From positions 62,001-126,000 of the forward strand of contig CAZSQA010000009.1 in the NCBI GenBank assembly GCA_964608915.1: a DNA stretch of 64,000 bases, read 5' to 3'. The notes below the pieces were generated by a model. That model made no database searches, was not told where the DNA came from, and saw only the letters and a list, made by a program, of their open reading frames with translations. Shown here one piece after another: positions 1-9,058 of the stretch (its first letter is position 1; each line of letters starts with the position of its first letter). Source of the DNA: QWQI01 sp964608915. Its GTDB lineage: Bacteria; Planctomycetota; Planctomycetia; Isosphaerales; Isosphaeraceae. Both the position numbers and the translations under genes were made by a program.

Positions 1-551
1 GCGGCAACTCCTGTACCGAAAAGCACGGCAAGTTCATGAACGCCCATGAGGATCAAACCAGCGTCGATGAGGCAGAACGAGACGAGCAGGGGCGTTCCCA
101 GGCAGGTTCGGCCCAGAGACCAGAGCGCCTGGGCGACGATGGCCATCATGACTGGCTTGATCCCGTAAAGGGCACTACTGAAGACCGGTAAAGCTCCGTA
201 AGTCACATAGACCCAGCTCAATGCCATGACGATGACCATCGCCGGGGCGATGAAAGCGACGCCTGCGACGATCGAACCTTTCCAGCCGCGTAGCCTGTGA
301 CCGATATGAATGGTCATCTCGGTGGAATTCGGGCCGGGGATGAGATTGGTGGCGCCAAGAAGGTCCATGAATGTATCGGAATCGATCCATTGCCTGCGCC
401 GGACGACTTCGTTTTCGAGCAGGGCGATATGTGCGGCGGGGCCACCGAAAGAGGTGGTTCCGAGAGTCAGAAAGAGCCTGGCCATGGTGCCAAGGGATGG
501 ACGCGGCGGTTCCGAAATCGGATTCTCTTTCATGGAAGCTTCCATTTTCAT
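1..551 (-). CDS. chrA: Chromate transporter, ChrA family (3' part missing)
   Basis: Inner-membrane permease of the CHR family, predicted to move chromate or a related anion. The visible 183 residues are the N-terminal half. The family signature LGTTSFGGPAAHIALLE begins near residue 31, followed by NLIPGPNSTEM and several hydrophobic segments with GIKP. The gene runs off the window at base 1. I place the start at 551 because ATG there overlaps the TGA of the upstream sugar isomerase gene (ATGA), which suggests translational coupling; in-frame ATGs at 545 and 533 are alternatives. The substrate is inferred from the family only; many CHR proteins have unproven substrates. Confidence 0.82.
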   Translation of the reverse strand, partial: MKMEASMKENPISEPPRPSLGTMARLFLTLGTTSFGGPAAHIALLENEVVRRRQWIDSDTFMDLLGATNLIPGPNSTEMTIHIGHRLRGWKGSIVAGVAFIAPAMVIVMALSWVYVTYGALPVFSSALYGIKPVMMAIVAQALWSLGRTCLGTPLLVSFCLIDAGLILMGVHELAVLFGTGVA

Positions 552-1441
552 GCGGTCACGAGTTCGTGCCACCATCGCGCCCATTCCGGCGCAAATGGCG
601 GATTCCTTTCACGCAGAGCCCGGATGCACTCGAGCATAATCGGCCCGGAGTAATCGATGCGGTCGAGCGCGGCGAACCACTCGGGCCAGTCGATCGTCCC
701 TTCGCCCGGCGGCTTGTGCGAGTCGGCCCGGCCTTCATTGTCGTGCACGTGCGTGCTGATTATAAGATCTTTGGATGCAAGGGTTTCGGTGACGACATCC
801 GCCGAGATGCGGGCATGGCCCGTATCCAGGACGAGGCCCAGGCCGGGGTGGTCGATCTCACGAACGATCTTCGCCAGGTCCGCCATCCGGCTGCCCGGGT
901 ACACGCCTTTGGGCATGTTTTCGACACCGATCTTTACGCCCATGGGCCACGCGGCCGAGGCAAGTCGCGCCAGGCTTTCGCGCAGGTGATCGCACCGGGC
1001 TGGAAAGTCCACCGCATCCGAAAGCCCGCCGGGATGTACGACCAGCACTTTCGCCCCCAATGCGGCTGCCCAGTCGGTCGCACGCAGAAGATCTTCCAGC
1101 GATTCCTGCCGAAGCCGAGGATTCGTGTCGGCCAGGTCGACCCGTTCCGCACAAATCGACCTTCTTCCCCATGGGCCGTGGGCGCTCCAGATTTTCAGTC
1201 CGGAACTTTCGATTTTCGAACGCAGTTCGTCGGCTGGCGGCAGGGCGTCCCAGCGTGGGAGAACTTCGACGCAGGAAGCTCCAAGTTCGCGAACCAGTTT
1301 CAGATCCGTATCGATGACTGCCGCGGCGGGGCTATGGACGACCATGCATCCGAGCACCCGTTTCGTTGCGGACGATGATTCCGATGGGGCGGGCTGCAAC
1401 GGTCGATCCTCATAACGGCGAACGGCCCCGGCACTTGCCAA
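548..1441 (-). CDS. Sugar phosphate isomerase/epimerase (TIM-barrel, AP_endonuc_2 type)
   Basis: A 297-residue protein of the xylose-isomerase-like TIM-barrel family, which uses metal-bound acidic and histidine residues to isomerise sugars or polyols. Visible signatures are SAHGPWG, LVVHPGG, GVENMPKG, LVLDTGHARI, and near the C-terminus STHVHDNEGRADSHKPPGEG followed by GPIMLEC. These are the expected metal-ligand strands. The first 25 or so residues are low in family character, so the true start may lie at an internal codon. The gene is joined to the chromate-transporter gene by a 4-nt overlap; why these two are coupled is not clear. The substrate cannot be assigned. Confidence 0.85.
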   Translation of the reverse strand: MASAGAVRRYEDRPLQPAPSESSSATKRVLGCMVVHSPAAAVIDTDLKLVRELGASCVEVLPRWDALPPADELRSKIESSGLKIWSAHGPWGRRSICAERVDLADTNPRLRQESLEDLLRATDWAAALGAKVLVVHPGGLSDAVDFPARCDHLRESLARLASAAWPMGVKIGVENMPKGVYPGSRMADLAKIVREIDHPGLGLVLDTGHARISADVVTETLASKDLIISTHVHDNEGRADSHKPPGEGTIDWPEWFAALDRIDYSGPIMLECIRALRERNPPFAPEWARWWHELVTA

Positions 1442-1618
1442 TTGCCGAAGAGGCGGTCATGATTGTGTGCACAAGAGAGGCCTGGAGAGAATCCCTGGTC
1501 CGTCCGCTTTTTCCGGGATTGGCGAACGCAAGATCCCATGGGCACTGCGTTCGAGGATCCTGTTGCGGTGTCCTCCGCTCGCTCAACGAACCTTCGTCCT
1601 TAAGGTGTACGTCCAAGC

Positions 1619-2128
1619 ATGCCGCCGGTGCCACTCATCGATCCTCTCAAGGTGAATTTTTCGCACGTCGTCGCGGACCAGGCGTCCATTCGCCTCAGAA
1701 ACGGGCAGCGGTTCGAGATGGAGCAGATCACGGCGATCGTCTCAGTCGACCCCGACAATCACCTGATCGTCGGCTACAAAGACGTCACGGACAACGAGTT
1801 CTGGTGTCGTGGCCACATGCCCGATTATCCGATCATGCCTGGTGTGATGATCTGCGAAGTCGCGGCCCAGATGGCGAGTTATTACAGTCATAATCTGGCT
1901 GGACCGGGCAAGTTCATCGGATTCGGCGGCATGGAGGAAGTCCGATTCCGTGGCCAGGTCAGGCCCGGCGACCGGTTGATCATGGTGGCCAAAGCGACAC
2001 GCCTGCATCCGCGCCAGACGATTTTCGAGGCGCAGGGTTTCGTCGGCGACCAGATGGTTTTTCATGGCAGAATCATCGGTCTTTCGTTACCCCGGATCAC
2101 TCCGATTGAGGTCGGCGAGAGCTCCTGA
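1619..2128 (+). CDS. fabZ: 3-hydroxyacyl-ACP dehydratase, FabZ type
   Basis: Hot-dog-fold dehydratase of type II fatty acid synthesis, cytosolic. It removes water from 3-hydroxyacyl-ACP to give trans-2-enoyl-ACP. The active-site block GHMPDYPIMPGV holds the catalytic His66, and the paired acid is Glu80 in MICEVAAQ. The length of 169 is slightly longer than usual FabZ (about 145-160) owing to an N-terminal extension. FabI and FabF are encoded elsewhere in this window, so the pathway is scattered rather than in one operon. trmB follows after 44 nt on the same strand. Confidence 0.9.
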   Translation: MPPVPLIDPLKVNFSHVVADQASIRLRNGQRFEMEQITAIVSVDPDNHLIVGYKDVTDNEFWCRGHMPDYPIMPGVMICEVAAQMASYYSHNLAGPGKFIGFGGMEEVRFRGQVRPGDRLIMVAKATRLHPRQTIFEAQGFVGDQMVFHGRIIGLSLPRITPIEVGESS

Positions 2129-2172
2129 AATCGATTCCGTCGCACACGATTCCGAAAACGCACGAAAGTTCC

Positions 2173-2880
2173 ATGTCTGAAGACATTTCCGACGATTCGT
2201 TCCGAATGGACGATAGCCCTGTTCCGACGACCGGGCCGGTGCCTGCGGAGCCCGTCGTCCGCCGACGGAAGGTACATCCTCTCTGCATCGAATTCGAATC
2301 GATCCCTCCATCCGTGAATTTCACGGAGTTTTTCGGGAACGATCGCCCCGTCGAGCTGGAAGTCGGCTGCGGCAAAGGGCTTTATCTCCGCAATGCGGCA
2401 AGAGAAAACCCGGACCACAATTTTGTCGGTATCGAAATCGCCCGCAAGTATGCGTTCTATGGAGCGGAACGCATCGGGAAGCTCGGCCTGACCAACGTTC
2501 GGATCATCCCGGGCGACGCGCTGCCTTTGCTCAAGCGAATTCCCGACGCCGCCGTGCATACGGTGCACCTCTACTTCCCGGACCCCTGGTGGAAGAAGCG
2601 GCACCACAAGCGGCGCGTGTTCACGACCGATTTCGTCAAGGATGTCGAACGCATCCTGATGGACAACGGCCAGTTCCTGATCGTCACGGACGTCGCGGAC
2701 TATTTTGCCCTCGTGCAGGAGGTCATGCAGGAGTTCGTTGCGTTCGTGCCTGGCCGAGCGCCGGAAACTCATGAACCCCAGCACGATATGGATTATTTGA
2801 CGAACTTCGAACGAAAGTTCCGTCGCGAGGGCCGCCCGATTTATCGCATCGGCTACGATCGTCGCCCTCGTTCGTCGTAA
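2173..2880 (+). CDS. trmB: tRNA (guanine-N7-)-methyltransferase
   Basis: SAM-dependent Rossmann methyltransferase that forms m7G46 in the variable loop of tRNAs. The SAM motif VELEVGCGKGLYL is near residue 58 and is followed by FVGIEIARKY. The hallmark PDPWWKKRHHKRR, which includes the catalytic Asp, is present, as is NGQFLIVTDV. At 235 residues it is of normal length; the first 30 residues (acidic, Pro-rich) are an extension. It follows fabZ closely and may be cotranscribed. Confidence 0.95.
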   Translation: MSEDISDDSFRMDDSPVPTTGPVPAEPVVRRRKVHPLCIEFESIPPSVNFTEFFGNDRPVELEVGCGKGLYLRNAARENPDHNFVGIEIARKYAFYGAERIGKLGLTNVRIIPGDALPLLKRIPDAAVHTVHLYFPDPWWKKRHHKRRVFTTDFVKDVERILMDNGQFLIVTDVADYFALVQEVMQEFVAFVPGRAPETHEPQHDMDYLTNFERKFRREGRPIYRIGYDRRPRSS

Positions 2881-2959
2881 GTCCTGGTATTTCTTGCCGA
2901 AGTTCGAAGCAGCCGCTCGATGCCACCGTTTTCTTCGGCTGGCTGGTTCTGACGATGTC

Positions 2960-3988
2960 CTAACTCAAGTGCCTGGCCGACTGATCCTTCAGGCGGCATT
3001 CGGCATGTTCCAGGGCCTTCGTCAATTCGGCGCCACGGCCCGCGGCCAGGTTCTTGCGACAAACGATGTCGACCCAGGCCACCCCGCCCAGGACGGCCGC
3101 CGAAGTGATCGAAGGATCGATCGTGGCCAATTCGGCAGGTTCGAGCGGCCGGATCGTTTCGTACGTTCGAAAGGCAAGTTCTCGTTTTCGAAGCTCGAGA
3201 CCGTACCACTCTCCAGAAATCCGGGCCAGGTCGAGAGCGACTGCGTCAAATCCGATCGCGCCGAAATCGACCAGCCCGACGACGTTTTCTCCCTTCGTGA
3301 CGAAGTGATTGGGGCGCACGTCGCGCAGAACGATCTGGATCGGCAGGCGAAGACGTTCGAGCGGATCGAGCGACCTGATGGCGATGGGCAGGATTCTTTC
3401 GGCGAAGTCGAGGATCGACAGCAATTTTCCGCGAATCGTCGCATCGATCGATCGGTCGCGCCTGACCACGTTCGCCGCGGTTTCGAGACCACCCGATCTC
3501 AAGTCCCGTAACTGGAGGATTCTCCGGCGAACGGCGTCGGAATGGTACTGACGCTGGCCGAAGCGCGCCGACCAAAGCTGATGCAATCGCGCGAGCATCG
3601 TCATCGCTTGCCGGATCGTTTCATCCGGCGGATCCGGTCCGGCCGGCTCGCCCTCCAGCCATCGGAAAAGTTCCGCACAACGGCCATCCGGGAGAATTCG
3701 GAGCGTATGTCCGTTCGAGTCGGGAACAGGCAGGGCCAGTTCAGGCGTGAAGTCGACTAATGGCTTAAGGGCAAGATGCCGGCGATGTTGCGTCGCGACG
3801 TCCGGTCCGTCCGGCGGCCAGATTTTCAGAACCATCGGTCCGGCATCCGCACGCCAGCGGACGAATCGGGCCCCGCTCCAGCTGTTTCTCGGTTCATGGA
3901 TCACGGGCGAATCGCGAGGCACGAACCTGTGACTGTCGTTCGCGAGGATTCGCTTCAGAATGGCCTGAATTTCGGAAGAGCCATGCAT
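2960..3988 (-). CDS. Aminoglycoside-phosphotransferase-fold (APH) protein
   Basis: A 342-residue protein of the APH/choline-kinase fold. The ATP lobe contains MVLKIWPP (candidate nucleotide-binding Lys). The catalytic loop reads VLRDVRPNHF in place of the usual HGDxxxxN, and the metal-binding DFG is present as LVDFGAIGFD. Variant catalytic loops of the LRDVxxxH kind are, as I recall, common in planctomycete members of this fold. The substrate is unknown; an antibiotic-resistance role should not be assumed. It is convergent with trmB and stands alone. Confidence 0.75.
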   Translation of the reverse strand: MHGSSEIQAILKRILANDSHRFVPRDSPVIHEPRNSWSGARFVRWRADAGPMVLKIWPPDGPDVATQHRRHLALKPLVDFTPELALPVPDSNGHTLRILPDGRCAELFRWLEGEPAGPDPPDETIRQAMTMLARLHQLWSARFGQRQYHSDAVRRRILQLRDLRSGGLETAANVVRRDRSIDATIRGKLLSILDFAERILPIAIRSLDPLERLRLPIQIVLRDVRPNHFVTKGENVVGLVDFGAIGFDAVALDLARISGEWYGLELRKRELAFRTYETIRPLEPAELATIDPSITSAAVLGGVAWVDIVCRKNLAAGRGAELTKALEHAECRLKDQSARHLS

Positions 3989-4115
3989 TTCGGATGCGTC
4001 GCACGGTTCGGGTCGTCAGGGGCCAGGTTCACCGAGCGGAACTGTGGTTCGATTTCCATGGTCGAAGCCCGTGAATCTCGATTCTCTCGCCAGGGCGGAT
4101 TTCGATCGGTCACGA

Positions 4116-5438
4116 TCAGGCGGCTTGTTTGCGACGATTGCGGTGATGGCGGACCAGGAGCCCGGCACCGGCAATCCACAGGGCGATCGTCGCAGGTTCT
4201 GGCACAGGTTGAGCTTCGAGCATTTGAGAGGCGAGTTTCTGAGCCGCGATGCAGTGGGCACAAGTTGGGGAACCTTCGATATGCTGGGCGAAGTTCCCGA
4301 TGCCCATGACGGGCGAATCGGCGACGCCGCCAGCGATCTGGGTCCGCAGGTCCGCGACGGCGGCTTCGCTGAACTTCGTATCTTTGGCGATCATCATGTC
4401 CCAGTTCGCCACGGCGGCATCCAGGTAATTTCCAGAAGTGTCGTGGTGGCCGACGTTAAAGGCGTGGAGCATTTCGTGGGCCACGTTGCGGGCGACGGCC
4501 CATTCGAGGTCGTCGACATTCGCGGCCTTGCCGAGCTTGTCGATGAACGAGAAGCCGTCACCGTTCATGACCGTGATGCCGGCGACGTTCGCGTCGCCAC
4601 CATAGCTGGCACCGGAGACCACGCTGATCGTACGTGCCGCGGCGGCCGAAGGGTCGTTCGTCAGGTTCAGGTTGATGCCGCTGGCCGAATAGGTTTCACG
4701 CACTTTCTGGAGCACGTCGTTTTCGAACGTGCGTTTCTGATCTTCCGTCGGCGTTCCGCCGTAAATGTTCTGCACCACGGGGCTTGCGTACCAGGCTGTC
4801 GGTTGGCCGGTCACGAGCTTGTCCGCATACGGATAGGGGCCGGCGTCCATTCGGATGAGGGCATCGAACCGATCCTTCGAAACGACGGCCGGAGTCGATC
4901 CGTAATTCGCGGCAGGCGGCATCGAAACAGGAAAAGTGTTTCCCGTATTCGCGGCAGGCGGCATCGAAACGGGATAAACGTTCGGAACCGACACAGGCGT
5001 GCTCGGTACGCTGACAGGGGTCGGCGGAATCGAAATCGTCGGCGGTACGGAGTAGGATGGGGCCGGAACGGATGAGACGGGGATGTAGCTCGATGGTGCG
5101 GAATAGCCTGAGTTGTAGGGGTTTGCGATCGTCGAAGACGGAATGGACGTCACGGGCGTAGCAGGAGTCGACGTCGATCCGGAATCCTGTCCCTGCGGAC
5201 GAGAAGCAGGAGTGGTGTCGTCGCGAAGCAGCGAATTCGAGTCATAGCCATTCGAAGGGTTCGGCACGGCGATCGCGTTCGGTACGTCTTCACGCTCGAA
5301 CTTCTGGACCTTCCCGCGATTCGGCAACCACTGGGTCCACCGCAGTCCAAAGTCAAAGAACGTGTCCCCCCGAACTGCCGTTGCGGGCGACATCATCGAT
5401 GCCAAAATCAAGATGCGAATCGTTCTGGCGGACTTCAT
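4116..5438 (-). CDS. PEP-CTERM-anchored metzincin-like zinc protease
   Basis: A 440-residue exported protein. A signal peptide lies at residues 1-24. Residues 80-185 form a low-complexity Pro/Ser/Val-rich linker with a duplicated PVSMPPAAN unit. A catalytic-looking domain follows at about 186-400, with the zinc motif HEMLHAFNVGH at 321-331 (H321, E322, H325, H331), which has the metzincin spacing HExxHxxxxxH. The C-terminus is a PEP-CTERM sorting signal: VPEPAT at 412-417, a hydrophobic helix, then RHHRNRRK. This predicts export, zinc peptidase activity and archaeosortase/exosortase-type sorting. Asn replaces the usual Gly at the metzincin turn. No exosortase gene is in the window. Confidence 0.8.
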   Translation of the reverse strand: MKSARTIRILILASMMSPATAVRGDTFFDFGLRWTQWLPNRGKVQKFEREDVPNAIAVPNPSNGYDSNSLLRDDTTPASRPQGQDSGSTSTPATPVTSIPSSTIANPYNSGYSAPSSYIPVSSVPAPSYSVPPTISIPPTPVSVPSTPVSVPNVYPVSMPPAANTGNTFPVSMPPAANYGSTPAVVSKDRFDALIRMDAGPYPYADKLVTGQPTAWYASPVVQNIYGGTPTEDQKRTFENDVLQKVRETYSASGINLNLTNDPSAAAARTISVVSGASYGGDANVAGITVMNGDGFSFIDKLGKAANVDDLEWAVARNVAHEMLHAFNVGHHDTSGNYLDAAVANWDMMIAKDTKFSEAAVADLRTQIAGGVADSPVMGIGNFAQHIEGSPTCAHCIAAQKLASQMLEAQPVPEPATIALWIAGAGLLVRHHRNRRKQAA

Positions 5439-5905
5439 CGGCCGACCTCCCTGTCGTCGAATCGGTTTTGTCCGAATCTACCTGCGGTCTTCGACCGTCA
5501 TCCGAATTCTCGATCCTGAGGATTCGGCGACGACAAACACCATGCAAGCTGTGTGCCAAACGATTCGTAATTTTCGACCTCGTTCACGCGGTTTCGATCC
5601 CTCGTGCCGAAACACACACGCCCTTGGACTTTGCGACGGCAATCATCCCCAGGTAGACTATCGTTTCAAATTCGCCATCCTTCCTGATCGTTATGACCGG
5701 AAAAGTGGAATGTAGTGGTCCATCGGAAGAAATGACAAACGACCGGCGTGTCGATTGTAAGAATCTCTCGGATGATGGCGAATTTGACACCGGTGTCGTC
5801 GAAAGTCGAAGAATACGGCAAGTCCTGTGTATCGCCCCATCGAGCTGCCAGGTCAGTGTCTCACGGAGCTGGACATTACGATCAGGCTGCGATCGTAAGT
5901 CTCGG
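5439..5905 (-). other. Intergenic stretch without a recognisable gene
   Basis: These 467 bases lie between two minus-strand genes and form the upstream region of the PEP-CTERM gene. Open frames crossing it on the minus strand are Arg/Ser-rich, lack family motifs and run into the neighbouring gene, so I do not call them. No tRNA, repeat or strong terminator was seen. It probably holds the promoter of the PEP-CTERM gene. Confidence 0.5.
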
Positions 5906-6997
5906 TCAGTTCGGGGGCACCGGATTTCCGCTGACTGGTTTCGTGGTGGGGCCGACGGAATTATCGACGGCTGAGGAGGTCCGCGATCGGTCGGCGATGC
6001 CTTTGGATTTGAGATCCTCAGCCGCCTGGACAAGATTCGCCAGAAGCCTTCGCATCGTCGCGGACGCTGGAGATAGCTCTTTTTTTCCTGTCTCGGTGGC
6101 GTTTCGGATTTCCGATGCGAACAGGGCGAACTTCTTTTCGATCTCGTCAAATCGCTCAGGCCCGAGATGGGTCCTGATCGAGGATGCAAGATCCGACGAA
6201 GCGAATGCGTTTTGCGATGCTTCGTCCGCGAGCTTGAGGGCGCGGGCGACCTGATCGGGCCGTTTCGAGGCTTCCAGTGACGATGACAGCCGGACCGAGA
6301 TCCGGTCGATGACTTCCTGCCAGGACTGTGAAGGAGCCGCGGCCAGCATCGATGATCGGCTGGGCGGGGCCGTGGCGTCAGTCAGCAGGACCGGTTCGAG
6401 CGTCAGCCCTTCCTCAGGGACTTCGATCGAACGGACGGTTGGCCTGCTGCCCATTTCGTGCCAGAACGTGATCCGATAACGTCCCGCGGGGACATTCACG
6501 AACCGATATTTCCCCTTTGCCGAGCAGGCCATGATCCAGGGCGTCTCCTGAATGATCACGAAGGCCTTCATATGCTGGTGAATGTCGCAATTGACTCGCA
6601 GGATTCCCGTCGAAACCGGCACGAAATCGGCAGGCTGACCGGGAGGCATCGTCTGATTGAACGAATCGCCCCGGGCTTGCACGTGCACGTTGTGGAATTC
6701 GCTGTCCTCGTTCGTAAACCGAAGGGTTTGCCCTTTTTTCGCCACGACGACACGAGGCACGAACTGAAGTGCCGCCTGGCGAACCAGAACCGGATCGCCA
6801 GACGGCACCGGTTTGCCTTCAGCCACTGCCGATGCGGGCCGAGGCTGCTCCGCTTCGAGCCAGACGACGGCAGGGCTCGTCTCAGGGGAACAATAAGGGG
6901 GCATGTTCACGGTCCCGCCGACATCGCCAGCCATGGCGAGCGACGGGGCGAAAACGGAAAGGAGCAGATGGCGAAAGTGATCGGTGGGCCTGGACAT
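5906..6997 (-). CDS. Secreted cupredoxin-domain protein (amicyanin-like copper site)
   Basis: A 363-residue exported protein. The start at 6997 (MSRPTDHF) is chosen because it places a signal peptide ending ...SLAMAG at the N-terminus; the frame stays open upstream. Residues 70-150 form a cupredoxin module. FTNEDSEFHNVH supplies His102, and NCDIHQHM supplies Cys137, His140 and Met143. The C-x2-H-x2-M spacing is that of amicyanin and differs from plastocyanin. Next comes a carboxypeptidase-regulatory-like beta module at about 155-205 (YRFVNVPAGRYRITFWHEMG), then a helical C-terminal region of about 150 residues. It is likely a periplasmic copper or electron-transfer protein. It is divergent from the 7330 gene. 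Confidence 0.78.
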   Translation of the reverse strand: MSRPTDHFRHLLLSVFAPSLAMAGDVGGTVNMPPYCSPETSPAVVWLEAEQPRPASAVAEGKPVPSGDPVLVRQAALQFVPRVVVAKKGQTLRFTNEDSEFHNVHVQARGDSFNQTMPPGQPADFVPVSTGILRVNCDIHQHMKAFVIIQETPWIMACSAKGKYRFVNVPAGRYRITFWHEMGSRPTVRSIEVPEEGLTLEPVLLTDATAPPSRSSMLAAAPSQSWQEVIDRISVRLSSSLEASKRPDQVARALKLADEASQNAFASSDLASSIRTHLGPERFDEIEKKFALFASEIRNATETGKKELSPASATMRRLLANLVQAAEDLKSKGIADRSRTSSAVDNSVGPTTKPVSGNPVPPN

Positions 6998-7329
6998 CGG
7001 GTCGTCACGGGCTGGAACGGGATCGGAACGGAATCGAAAACGCGGGCGAACCGGGGTCGGTTGTCGGACCTCAGGATACCTGATGACGAGCAGCCCTGCT
7101 GCGCATCCGTCGAATGCATCGTATCGTGCGAGGGGCAGAGGAGTCAAAATGCGACTCCGAAATCCGTTTAAAGGCTGCGAATTCGGCCGTTTTCCCGAAT
7201 TCGGCGAAAGTTGCGTGGATTGTCTTGTCTCGCGTTTTCCGAACGTCTATTCTCGAAATCGTTGACCGAAGCTGGTCTTTTCCTCACAGCATCTGGATAC
7301 GACACGATTTCCGGGAGGCGATTCACGTC
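6998..7329. other. Divergent intergenic region
   Basis: These 332 bases separate two divergently transcribed genes for exported proteins. They contain the candidate plus-strand promoter listed at 7225-7253. The region is somewhat richer in A+T near 7140-7320. No gene of its own is supported. Confidence 0.5.
7225..7253 (+). promoter_or_regulatory. Candidate sigma-70-type promoter
   Basis: TTGTCT at 7225-7230 and TATTCT at 7248-7253 are separated by exactly 17 nt. The predicted start of transcription is near 7260, about 70 nt before the ATG at 7330. This is a sequence match only. Confidence 0.4.
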
Positions 7330-8448
7330 ATGACGCACTTTATCGATCACAGCCGGGCTGCGAAGTGGCTGATCGGGCTTTCGCTCGGTCTGGCCGGGAC
7401 GGTGACCGCCGGCGAATTGACCGATTCGCTCAAAGTCGGCAAAGCGGATCTGAAATCGGCCGGGGCACTCGCTTTTGGGCCTGAAGGCGTACTGTTCGTC
7501 GGCGACACGAGGGCGGGAGCGATCTGGGCGATCGGAACGAAAGATACGGCTCCGGCTGGAGCCATGAATGCCGTGGATGTCGAAAATCTTGGCAAAAAAG
7601 CTGCCGATCATCTCGGCATTCCGGCCGGGGACGTGATGATCAACGACCTGGCCGTGAATCCTGCAAGCGGTGTGGTTTACCTCTCCGTCGGGCGTGGCAA
7701 GGGCCCGGGTGCCCAGCCCGTGATTTTCCGGATCGAGAAAGACAAGCTCGAAGAAGTCAATCTCGACTCGGTCGCCCATGCCAAAGTCGAATTGCCCGCG
7801 CTGCCGGACAGCTCGAAAGTCGAACGTGGCCAGTCGCTGCGGAACGACGCGATCACGGATCTTGCCTATCTGGACGGCAAGCTCTATGTCGCCGGCCTTT
7901 CGAACGAGGAGTTCTCGTCCCGGATGGTCACGCTGGATGTTCCGTTCAAGCCTTCCGGCCAGGGTGCCTCGGTCGAAATCTATCACGGGGCCCATGGCCG
8001 ATACGAAACGAAGTCGCCCATCCGGACCTTCGTCACCTACAAGATTCAGGGGCAGCCTCACCTTCTCGCCGCCTACACCTGCACCCCGCTCGTCAAATTG
8101 CCCGTGAAGGACGTGACGAAGGGCGGCCATGTCAAAGGCACGACGGTCGCCGAACTCGGCAATCGCAACCGGCCTCTCGACATGATCGTTTATACACGTG
8201 ACGGCCGCGACTATATCCTGATGGCCAACAGTGCCCGCGGCGTGATGAAAATCCCGACCGAAGGCCTTGCCGATCGAGGCGCGATCACCGAACCGGTTCG
8301 TGGAGGCGGCGTGGCCGGCCAGCCTTTCGAAACGGTCGAATCGCTCAAGGGGGTCGATCATCTCGACAAACTTGACGACACGCATGCCGTCATCCTGACC
8401 CGAAACGAAGCGGGGCAAGTTGACCTGAAGACGATCCCGACTCCCTGA
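7330..8448 (+). CDS. Secreted beta-propeller-like protein of unknown function
   Basis: A 372-residue protein. ATG 7330 is preferred over the longer open frame because it gives a clean signal peptide (MTHFIDHSRAAKWLIGLSLG, then ...VTAGE). The mature part shows repeated strands of the propeller kind: ALAFGPEGVLFVGD, INDLAVNPASGVVYLSVGRG, ITDLAYLDGKLYVAGLS, DMIVYTRDGRDYILMANSARG. There is no haem or metal motif. Similar exported propellers usually bind surfaces or other proteins, but the role here is unknown. It is probably driven by the promoter at 7225. Confidence 0.8.
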   Translation: MTHFIDHSRAAKWLIGLSLGLAGTVTAGELTDSLKVGKADLKSAGALAFGPEGVLFVGDTRAGAIWAIGTKDTAPAGAMNAVDVENLGKKAADHLGIPAGDVMINDLAVNPASGVVYLSVGRGKGPGAQPVIFRIEKDKLEEVNLDSVAHAKVELPALPDSSKVERGQSLRNDAITDLAYLDGKLYVAGLSNEEFSSRMVTLDVPFKPSGQGASVEIYHGAHGRYETKSPIRTFVTYKIQGQPHLLAAYTCTPLVKLPVKDVTKGGHVKGTTVAELGNRNRPLDMIVYTRDGRDYILMANSARGVMKIPTEGLADRGAITEPVRGGGVAGQPFETVESLKGVDHLDKLDDTHAVILTRNEAGQVDLKTIPTP

Positions 8449-8704
8449 CCGAAGGACGTCATCGGTTCCGGGCAGGCGATCTCATGATCATCCGGCTGGA
8501 ACCGTATCACGAATCGGATTCGGAATATCGTCGTGTCAATGCCTGCGGCCGATGCCGGAAATACCTTTCGGCATCGGCTCAAGGGATTGTCATGACACAC
8601 TGGGATGACCTCAGTGTGACGGCCGGGCGGGAAAGTGCGCAAGTTCCCGGAACGGTCGTCCAGTCCGCTTCGAATATGCCCTGGGCGGAAAGAAGGGGCC
8701 TCGA

Positions 8705-8905
8705 ATGAAGGTCAAACTTTTCTGGAAGAACGGCCCGATCGGCAACGGCGACGCGAACGCTCATGCCTTCGAGGGCGAGATCAACACGTGGCTGAGCGAG
8801 CACCCTCGGATCAAGGTCGTTGACATCAAACAATCCAGCAGCGGCGGGAGCTTCGGACCGTCCCTCTGGTTCGTATCGATTTGGTACGAAGAAGATGCTG
8901 CCTGA
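8705..8905 (+). CDS. Small conserved-type cytosolic protein, 66 aa
   Basis: A 66-residue protein beginning MKVKLFWKNG, with the block EGEINTWLSEHPRIKVVDIKQ and a C-terminal strand SLWFVSIWYEEDA. This looks like a compact alpha/beta mini-protein of a type I recall as frequent in planctomycetes (MKVKxFxK...EINxWLxEHPxIxVxxIxQ). Coding-like composition, a clear ATG and length support it as a gene. The 256 bases before it (8449-8704) hold no supported gene. Function unknown. Confidence 0.7.
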   Translation: MKVKLFWKNGPIGNGDANAHAFEGEINTWLSEHPRIKVVDIKQSSSGGSFGPSLWFVSIWYEEDAA

Positions 8906-9058
8906 GAAAACGCCATTGCGGGCCGTATCCTCATCTTCTCACCCTGGGCGGAATTCGCCGCGGGACGAAACCACCGGGCTTGCTTTTCGCCGCTTCGAAG
9001 CACCGGATGCGTATCGGTTCCAGCGCGGCGGATGAACTTCGAAACGGAAACGGGAGCG

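Noticed and set aside
371..1378. A 335-aa plus-strand open frame over the sugar isomerase gene
   Set aside because: It is Arg/Pro-rich with no motif; the opposite strand encodes a recognisable TIM-barrel enzyme. Many similar long antisense frames occur in this GC-rich DNA.
4044..5075. A 343-aa plus-strand frame with an Arg/His/Asn-rich tail (RHRNR repeats)
   Set aside because: The tail mirrors the Pro/Ser/Val linker of the PEP-CTERM protein on the other strand; it is a by-product of low-complexity coding sequence.
5584..6189. Minus-strand 201-aa frame in the gap upstream of the PEP-CTERM gene
   Set aside because: The composition is Arg/Ser/Pro-rich without hydrophobic core or motif, and it overlaps the end of the cupredoxin gene in another frame.
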